A DNA stretch of 64,000 bases from Siphonodentalium dalli (Eukaryota; Mollusca; Scaphopoda; Gadilida; Siphonodentaliidae): contig CP136068.1 in NCBI GenBank assembly GCA_032622095.1, positions 149,429,365 through 149,493,364 on the forward strand. Reading direction: 5' to 3'. Position 1 is the stretch's first letter. Each line of letters starts with the position of its first letter. Below, piece after piece: positions 56,219-64,000 of this stretch. The notes beneath the pieces are model-generated. The model was given only the letters and a program-made list of their open reading frames with translations, was not told the DNA's origin and made no database searches. A program made the translations under genes and the position numbers.

Positions 56219-57406
56219 TATATTACAATGAAGAATAAAGCAGTCACATATATTCCAGCCCAATGAAAACAACTGTTAGTAATCAGTGTGATCCACTCAA
56301 TCATGGATCACTCAACTGGAACTAGTCCAGTGTTAAGATATATTGTGGTCAGCCTTAACTTGGTTATGAACCCATGACACAGCGAATATCTCAGCCCATC
56401 TTTTCATTGATCAACAGGCATGACATGACCATTATCAGATATGGAATATTATTTATGGGTAGTTGCCTTTATAAACGAAAAATAGTCATTAATTTCACGA
56501 ATCAAGAATAATTAAGTCTCCTCTCGTGATCTTCAGATATGATGTCAGGGATACAAGAACTGTACTGCTGAACAAAGTCTATTTCAGAGATCTTCTCGTC
56601 ACCGGAAAACAGTGAATTTAAAAATATCGTTCATGCAATAAAAGCAAAGTAAATGAGGCTATAGTTTCCAACCGGCCGATGGTTCTTAAATATTGTTTCA
56701 CAATAATCGCTTGAGAATAATTTTAAATTGCAGACAAAATTTGAAACAAATCCACTTTCAAATATCAAGAACTTTTGGCAAAACGTGCTTCTGACCCTTA
56801 AAGGTACGGTTGGCCTTGGTGGTGGGTATCCTGTGAAAATATCTCCACCCGTCAAAAACCGCTACAAACAGAAAGAACATCAAAATGTAGATAGACTTTG
56901 TCCGTATACAAATACGAAATATCGCATAAACAGTATGTTATGGTCATATGTTTGATCATTGTTATGTAAACAAAAGCATAAAAAGTTACTTTTCTGGCGT
57001 TTGTTTATATTATGATGGTAAACATAAAGAGCGTTCTTTGTTGGTGAATTCCTGATATGGAACTAATAAAGAGCGTTTATGCCATTTGTGTGTGATTAGC
57101 CTGTAGCATTGTGCGGTCTTCTGGAACACAATCAGGCTCTTGCTTAGGTAAAATATATTAGGTCTTTACGATAACATGCTGTTTACGCGATGGTCATGGT
57201 ATATATGAACGAAACTGTATGCGTTTTAATGTTTTTTTGTTTACAGTGTTTGGAACAAATATGAATATTTTCGACAATTAAGGCCTCACGTGCCTTTAAA
57301 GATATTTTGCCTCTCAATCCCATGTACACAAAGTAAACATCCACTAGGCCCTTCCCTTTGCTCTAGTGATGATACCAGATGGTAAAATGTCTGACAGCTG
57401 AGAAAT
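56219..57406. other. right flank of the array, no gene seen
   Basis: Unique-looking AT-rich sequence. An AATAAAGAGCGTT phrase occurs near 57066 and a related one near 57024 and 30374. No domain seen in the frames at 56631-56955. Confidence 0.4.
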
Positions 57407-57836
57407 TGTGACCCGCCATATCAAATCCAGTCGGAAGTCGGGATTTTTTTTACCCTGTGCCAATGCATTCTCTTATATATGCGAGTCGACCATAGGTCGC
57501 CTCGCATATATAAGAGAATGCATTGGCCTAACAATTTTTTACAATTTTAATAATTTTTTCTTGTATTCTTTAACAATTTTATAATTTCACCCATACAGAG
57601 CCCCAGACAAACATGAGCAGACGACACTCTTCTAGGTGCTTCTATATATGTGTGGGGCTCCCTGCAGGGTAATGGATGTTTTTTTATTTTATGTCCTAAA
57701 AATTGTAAGAAACATTTATTTAAAAAACATGATAAAAAATTGTTAGGCCAATGTATTCTCTTATATATGCGAGGCGACCTATGGTCGACTCGCATATATA
57801 AGAGAATGCATTGGCACAGGGTAAAAAAAAATCCCC
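57407..57836. mobile_element. hairpin-rich MITE (TGTGACCCGCC family), right TIR partly lost
   Basis: Left TIR TGTGACCCGCCATATC, then the first palindrome (about 57459-57527), the shared spacer with CTCCCTGCAGGGTAATGG, and the second palindrome (about 57746-57815). The right side keeps CACAGGGTAAAAAAAAATCC and then diverges. Confidence 0.8.
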
Positions 57837-58155
57837 ACAATTGTGGTCTCAAAATGAGATAAACACCAAATGTTTGTGTACTACCATGGGCATAGACAGT
57901 TGTTCTACGGGAGGCTGGTTGTAAGGATATGCATATGCTTACTTCAATGTAACAACAAACAAATTACTTTCGTGATAAAATAAAATCGCTGTCAAAAACA
58001 TACATTACCACGTCCTGGTATCGACATTATCTCCACTATGAACTAGAATGCCTTGCAGCAGGTTAAAAATTGCTACCCCTGATGGCATGTGGATGTATAT
58101 TCAGCAATAAATTGACGAGAGGGATCTCAAATGCTAATATTTCCAATTTGCTAGC
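57837..58155. other. intergenic, no gene seen
   Basis: No recognisable features. Confidence 0.35.
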
Positions 58156-58161
58156 ATGTAC

Positions 58162-59227
58162 GAGGGTATCACCCCCCCCCCCCCCTTTCGGTACGCGGGA
58201 TTCAGGGTATTTTGAAGCCGTACGCGGGATTCATACCCCCGAATTAACTGGTATTCGGGTTCAAGCAAAACATCTTGGACGCAGGTTTTGATGGCGCAAA
58301 GTAATATTTTGTGCTGGTTATCTGTGTGAATGGGTGGGTATAATAGATTCTTGGGCATATTCGACCACCGTGCCATCATAAACATGCTAAAAATGCTTGA
58401 CGCCAGTCTAGATGCTAGGATTTGCGATTTTCTTGTTCAGATTTCAAAAATTTCGCACACCGAGCCGAACCATGGTCGGCCCGGTGTGTCATTGTCTCTC
58501 CCCTGTGGCCAATACAAAAATGCTAATAAGTTTAACATCATTTTACTACATTTGGTCAAACTTGTGGTCATCAGTTGGAGAATTTTCCAACCTAAAAGGG
58601 AGTATGAGGTTTGAAATTTCCAACACTATAGGAAAGCTTTAGTTGAGGCCAGTCTGGATGCTAGGAGTTGCGATTTTCTTGTTCAAATTTCAAAATTTTC
58701 TCACACCGGCCGAACAACGATGGTCAGCTCGGTGTGTCGTGGTCTCTTGTCCGTAGCCGTGTGCATGTGTATGGAGTTAGACCACTAGATGTTAGGATTT
58801 ATACAATGTTTCAGGTTACAATATCTGAATTTTCTCATACCGGGAATATAGAATCATGGTTTATGAAGATATAGGATATTAGGCCTAAACACTGAGATGC
58901 AAGGTGGGGGGGGGTGCAAATGGAATTATGCAAAACTTGTGTTCGGTCTGATTCTGACTCAAGGAGGGGGGTTCAGTTGGAATTTCCCAAGGTGGACACC
59001 CCCAACGGAAACCCTCTAGCCACGTCCCTGGTCATAAAGTATCATTAATGGTATCATACCGGCCTCATAACGCTACCGGCATCATAATGTGTCTATGTAA
59101 CTTCTATGTATTATTTCTTAACATGTATTCAGGATTCACCCCCCAAAATTAACTCGTATTCAGGATTCACCCCCCCCCCCAAAATTAACTCATATTCAGG
59201 ATTCAGGGGGAGGGGGGTGATACCCTC
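58162..59227. mobile_element. TIR element of unknown superfamily (1066 bp)
   Basis: Ends are inverted repeats GAGGGTATCACCCCCC and GGGGGGTGATACCCTC. ATGTAC is present directly outside both ends (58156-58161 and 59228-59233), a 6-bp target duplication (7 if the boundary C is counted). The interior has three diverged repeats containing GATGCTAGGA, GATTTTCTTGTTCA and CACACCGxxCCGAAC...GGTGTGTC (about 58404, 58650 and 58785), and near the right end three CAGGATTCACCCCCC-type repeats. No transposase. A 6-7 bp duplication excludes Tc1/mariner, piggyBac and typical hAT. Confidence 0.72.
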
Positions 59228-59233
59228 ATGTAC

Positions 59234-60940
59234 ACGTTTTGATCGTATAAGCCCCCATATTTATCAAAGTAAAAGACATACTGACATGTATTTCCCCCGA
59301 GGAAAGTGAGTAGGCACTGATATATCGCTGAATATCTTCCTTCCATCGATTGAATGCGACAATGGAACTCATAAATAATATTGAACCATAAACTGTTTAC
59401 TTATGTGCGTGTATGACAACTTGACAAGTGATTTCTCTCTGCCTACAGATTGTTGATGAACTTCGCGATGCCTAACAAAACACATTTGCTGACTCAGTGC
59501 ACACAGGTTATCAGAACTCAAGTAGTTTCTCTACCTACATTCACATAGTAGGTATCACAACATAGAAATAATTTAACTTTCCGGCATTGTTCAAGTACAA
59601 TCGGACGAGGGACTTGGTAACTGACACCAGCTATATAACAATCAACAAATACGTCTGATCAATGTAATCCGGGATTCAAAATCGAAGAATAATTGTACTT
59701 TTTGCACTGACATCTAAGTGTGCGATCGTAGTACTTGCCGAGTGTGGCTCAGACATTTATGTTACATCCATCGATTCCTTGCACAAACTATCGCTGCGAG
59801 CATCTGTCTAGTTCCATGTTGCAACTGAAACCGACCAACAAGTGTTTCTTGTATTACCATTGAGATGCTCTGAAACAGTGATAAGCTTTTAGTTAAAATA
59901 TAAACCTTGTGCATTGTGCATTTCCCCATGCTATATTATAGGTTTGAATAGTTTCTTCTAATTGTTTACGATTAAGAAGGCGCTCTATTCGTGAATTTTC
60001 AAAAACATCTCATTTTCAAACTATCAATTTGAAGGAACAAATCATCCTTTATAACAAATGTATGCTATAGTACTATAAAACACATGTTCACCCTCACAAT
60101 ATGAGAGATCATTTCTAATTATGTTAAAAAAGTGGGTTAGAACAATTGTCTATGCTTGTCATTGGATAGTTTGACAGGATTTTTTTGTAAAAACGCACTG
60201 AATTATCTAGCTTATGAACACAACTAGAGAATGCGCTCAGTTTACTATCTGAAAGCATGAATGTCTGCAAGAAACTAAATAAAACATTTCTCATTGCAAA
60301 TTTTAGTTTCTCGGCAGCCATTTGCATTACAATTTTTTAGGAAAAGTCGCCATAAAACAACATAATGTACAAAAAGATGAGTAAGTATTGAGTGTTTATG
60401 TCTGTCAGATTATTGAAAACGTCGTTGGATAATATGTATGTTGTTTATGTTGTTTTGGTCCTTCACACGACAAAGGAAATAGCTCTGCAAAAATCACAAC
60501 AACAAAACAAAATATGAAATGAATATTTAAAATTTATTTTCTCGCAGACATTCATGATTTCAGATGTAGACTGAGCGCATACCATAGCTAGGTTCATAAG
60601 CTAGATAATGTAGTGAGTTTGTTGCAAATATTTGCTGTCAAACCTTCCTTCGAATCCTTCGAGTCGTTGCTAACAGCGCCCATGCATATTTGTATTAATA
60701 TTTAAGCAAAATCTAAGACCATCATCAATTTCCATTTTCGTGACAATATTTTAGTTTAGTATGTTGTTTATAATTTACTTATTCTTGCCAAGAAACATTG
60801 TGTTCCAATTATTTCCAGATACGACCATAAATGCATTATACAGACGTGAACGTGTGAAAAAGTCAAATTACAATCAGATATTATTGTTGTTATAGTAATG
60901 AATAGGATGGTATCAACTGAGTGGAAGATAGTTATACATG
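59234..60940. other. intergenic, no gene seen
   Basis: 1.7 kb without recognisable features apart from AT richness. The minus frame at 60124-60327 has no motif. Confidence 0.4.
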
Positions 60941-60946
60941 ATGGCC

Positions 60947-61286
60947 GGATTCATCGTCCCAGGTTTAAACCTGGTCTATGTAAACCTCTAGGTTTAAACC
61001 GCCATTTGACAGCTAAATCCGTGGTCTAAGTGACGCATCCGTCATCGCTGGTTTAAACCTGATCCAGCCAGACCAGTGGTTTAGCAGTAGTGTCTCTGTA
61101 TCGTCGAGATAGTTAATCGTACTTACCTAATGCGGACAGTCGCGTTTTATTGATTGGAAATTGATATGCGAGAAGCACTCGCACCTATACAGTGCGAGTG
61201 CCTCTTGCTTATCAATTTCCAATCAATAAACTTCGATGGTCCATCTAAACCAGTTTTACCGAGGCTAAACCTGAGATGACGTATCC
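60947..61286. mobile_element. MITE, GGATTCGTCATC family (340 bp)
   Basis: Termini GGATTCATCGTCCCAGG and CCTGAGATGACGTATCC are inverted repeats. Internally, 61149-61229 is a strong hairpin (TTGATTGGAAATTGAT...TGCGAG..GCACTCGCAC, six-base loop, then the complement). About 100 bp shorter than the 26420 copy. Confidence 0.7.
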
Positions 61287-61344
61287 GTCTTTTCTTGATT
61301 GCGGATTAGAATTGCCAAACAATCAGCTGTAAACAATCTCGAGT

Positions 61345-61545
61345 GAGGGCGTGTCTAAGTGGCGACTGCCGACTGGTGTTATGTCACAGTTGATTCATTC
61401 GCACGCGAGCTTTGCTCAGATATGGACATGTTCCTTCAATATGATTGTACAACTATCTTGTGGCTTTTTTTTGGCTTGTGGCAATCACAAATACTGGTAT
61501 TTTCTACGAATTCATTTGAAGGGTTCAACACTTTTGCGCACATTT
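61345..61545. repeat. segment repeated at 26930-27130
   Basis: Same order of blocks as described for 26930. The short frames here are not conserved in frame with the other copy. Confidence 0.75.
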
Positions 61546-62311
61546 TGATAATTTGAACATTTTATTTAAAAACAAAATTATTTAAATTTAAAAAAAAACA
61601 AAAATTTATTAAAATTTTAAATTTTGTTTCTTGTTAGATCGTAACTGGTCGTATGTTATATTGTTGATCGCAATCCCGACAGTGGGGAGCAGCGAGCGTT
61701 GATTCACCATGTTACAAGGATACAACACCCATGTGGCATTGTTGTTCAGCTGTTGCAGTGATGATTCTACCATACATGTTTCTCAATATGCATGAAGGGA
61801 CTAGGATATTCGATATATGCACCGCGAAAATGCCCGACGTTTTATATGGAATCAGTCACTATGTTATCTGTGTTGGTCTTAGTCTGTTCAATGTGACGTT
61901 TGTAGTGTTGCAACCAGGATGATCGATTCCAGATTTCAATTATAATTTTAGAAGAATAAAATTTTGATCCAGGAAGGTAATTATTTTTAATGGTATCCTA
62001 CAACCGGTTTTGTTGTGAGGAGTATGAGCTTATACAATAGTTGTGGGCATCTCATGTTGGGAATCGATGAATGTCAAGACTTGTCAACTGCTCTTGTAGT
62101 AACTCCAATTTAATATTGATGCTACTTCCTTAATTGGCAGCTACATCGATATGTCCTTTATAACAAGCAGGCTGTCTTATATTTCACAGCTATGCTGATA
62201 TTATAAATATATATATGTATACTGTTCAGTTGACAACATGGAACTGATAAATAATCCATTATGAAAGGTGTATGGCACAGTCCCATAGTTGCAATCGTTC
62301 TTCGATTTATG
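61546..62311. other. intergenic, no gene seen
   Basis: Starts with an A/T-only stretch (about 61555-61628). The 63-codon frame at 61731 has hydrophobic segments but no family match that I can make. Confidence 0.35.
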
Positions 62312-62711
62312 TTAACCCTTTACCCAACAGAAGGGGCCTGTGCCAATGCATTATCTTATATATGCGAGTCGACCATAGGTCACCTCGCATATATAAGAGA
62401 ATGCATTGGCTTAACACATTAAAAATTATAAAATTGTTAAAGAATGTAAGAAAAAATGGTAAAAAGTGTTAAAAACAGATTTTTTTTAGGCCAATGCATT
62501 CTCTTATATATTCGAGGCGACCTATGGTCGACTCGCATATATAAAAGAATGCATTAGCACAGGGCATAACTGTAACCATCACAATGTGGTCAATGAGCCG
62601 GTTCCAATGATATCCATATTTGTATGGTTTTATTGAGACAGACCCAAGATTATTTAGGCTGTTGAAGCTTTATTTGGCCGGTTTTGGCCGGTTTGTTGGG
62701 TAAAGGGTTAA
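62312..62711. mobile_element. piggyBac-like MITE (400 bp) carrying the double hairpin
   Basis: TTAA at 62312-62315 and 62708-62711. Termini TTAACCCTTTACCCAACA and TGTTGGGTAAAGGGTTAA are perfect inverted repeats of 18 bp. CCCTTT next to TTAA is the expected piggyBac end. Inside lie two palindromes of the GCCAATGCATT type (about 62343-62410 and 62490-62558), the same cores as in the TGTGACCCGCC family. Confidence 0.85.
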
Positions 62712-63149
62712 AGCACACCGAGGAATTGACACCGCACGGGTTATTTTGTGAGTCGTTGTCAACGCACACTATACGGCGATGTCCAGTAAAGGACCAGGGG
62801 GCATCACTTGACCAAAAGCACATGCTTACTGTGAGAATAGGCAACTTGAGATTATTTGCTGCAAAATATGTATTTTTTAGAAGCACACATATCTGTTTTC
62901 GATTCACTTACATTATCATCACTTTTATTTGCGCTCAATGGGAAGAATAGAAAATTCCATAATTATTTGAAAATTTAGTCAGAGCACATGGTCACAGTGA
63001 ATCAGGAGACAAGACATTTTGCAGTGATATTTTCAAGGTAAATTTCTTTGTTTTTTTTATTAATTGCCATATACAATGTTTTTCTACAGTCAGATCAACT
63101 TTTGTGCAATTAATTGCACTTTTTAGATGGACACCAACTTTTTTTCGAG
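62712..63149. other. intergenic, no gene seen
   Basis: No recognisable features. Confidence 0.35.
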
Positions 63150-64000
63150 TTTCATACCAGTTGAGGTTCCCATATTAATTTCATTGTGTGTTGAGATATT
63201 GACTTGAGGATTGGAACTTTGGTACATACAAGTCTATTCTGCACGATAGTACATGCTCCATCTCGCTCGGTCCCCTGGTGGCGGTATGGTCGGCGGGTTG
63301 TATTTTCTGTGTTTTTGAGTACATGAATAGCTAGCAACTTGCCAGATCAGCCATCGATGCAGAGGGATATTCGCTGCAAAACATGATGTCCCTTTCCGTG
63401 GTCAGACAACTAAGATAGGTGTGGTTGGTGCCTTTTTTATTTAGCGTACTTGGCGAAATCGGCCCAAAGTTAGTGGCTTAACCGCAGCGTATGGATTAAT
63501 ATATTCACTTTCGGTATAGCTAGCAACTTGCTTGATCGGCCATGGATGCAGAGAGGTATTCGCTGCATAATGTGTTATCCCTTTCCGTGGTCGGACAGCT
63601 AGTAGAGGTGCGGTTGGTGCCTTTTTATTTTGCGTACTTGGCGTAATCGGCCGCAAGTTATGGGTTAACATTACCGTTTCCGCTTGAGATATCGACTTGG
63701 GGATTGGAACTTTGGTACATACAGGTATATTCTGCACGATAGTACATGCCTCATCTCACTCCAACCCCTGGTGGCCGTACGGTCGGCGGGTGTTATTTTC
63801 TGCGTTTTGAGTACATACATAGCGAATTTGACCGCAGCAACTTGTCCGATAGGCCATGGATGCAGTGAGGTATTTGCTACATGATATGGTGTCCCTTTCA
63901 GTGGTCAGGCAGCTAGTAGATGTGCGGTCGGTGCCTTTTTGTATTTTGCGTACCTGGCGGAATCGGCACCAAGCTAGGGATTAACCGTGCCGTTTCCGCT
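63150..64000. repeat. long-period tandem repeat, cut by the window edge
   Basis: GAGGATTGGAACTTTGGTACATACA at 63207 (GGGGATTGG... at 63698) recurs with a period of about 490 bp. A sub-block, CTAGCAACTTG..GATC.GCCAT.GATGCAG, followed by TCCCTTTCCGTGGTC and GGTTGGTGCCTTTTT, occurs three times (about 63331, 63520 and 63836). The first and third blocks are about 505 bp apart. Probably part of a satellite or a large repeat continuing to the right. Confidence 0.75.

Noticed and set aside
31960-56240. Target-site duplication around the PLE array
   Set aside because: Compared the flanks before 31979 and after 56218: no convincing direct repeat.

Overview
This is a window of AT-rich, gene-poor eukaryotic DNA made almost entirely of transposable elements. 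No rRNA or true tRNA gene, no operon-like organisation and no conserved host gene is visible. A tRNA-derived SINE, two kinds of Penelope-like element (PLE), hAT and piggyBac-like MITEs, foldback elements and palindromic satellites suggest an invertebrate animal, perhaps a mollusc or lancelet-like marine species. That assignment is inference, and the species cannot be read from the window.

The core is a 24.2 kb block (31979-56218) made only of copies of one PLE. A complete unit is about 4785 bp. It has a 5' leader with duplicated motifs and a TATA box, ORF1 (220 aa, acidic N-terminus, basic Arg/Asn/His/Gly C-terminus), a roughly 600-nt gap with several hairpins, ORF2 (PLE reverse transcriptase, 648 aa from its first ATG) and an 872-nt 3' region (the pseudo-LTR of the tandem copies). 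ORF2 stops where the RT domain ends and has no GIY-YIG endonuclease. Copies on the left are on the minus strand and copies on the right on the plus strand. All 3' ends point outward and the arms meet at 37424/37425. Every internal joint follows the same 3' terminus (TTATACACAC or one base different) and is followed by a full-length or 5'-truncated copy. Two units (46577-51362 and 51363-56149) have both ORFs open. Two others have an intact RT but a 1-nt frameshift in ORF1. Near-identity of the copies implies recent activity.

Every 3' region holds a candidate hammerhead ribozyme on the RT strand: CTGATGA, a short GAC/GTC helix II, GAAA, a 7-bp helix III and a GUU cleavage triplet. Helix I is poor. 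If active, it would cut tandem transcripts into unit-length RNA.

The flanks hold a decayed second PLE of the endonuclease-bearing type (about 16985-19880), non-LTR retrotransposon remnants (about 4290-5260 and 11085-11480), a hAT MITE with an 8-bp target duplication (10230-10979), TTAA-flanked piggyBac-like MITEs (8446, 12630, 62312), a 456-bp hairpin-rich MITE family (8829, 28837, 57407), a 1.07 kb inverted-repeat element with a 6-bp duplication (58162-59227), several shorter MITE families, a 9-copy palindromic satellite (2885-3080), a minisatellite (12975-13313) and a long-period repeat running off the right end (63150-64000). One possible host exon, a signal-peptide start with TATA box and splice donor, lies on the minus strand near 21103-21052.
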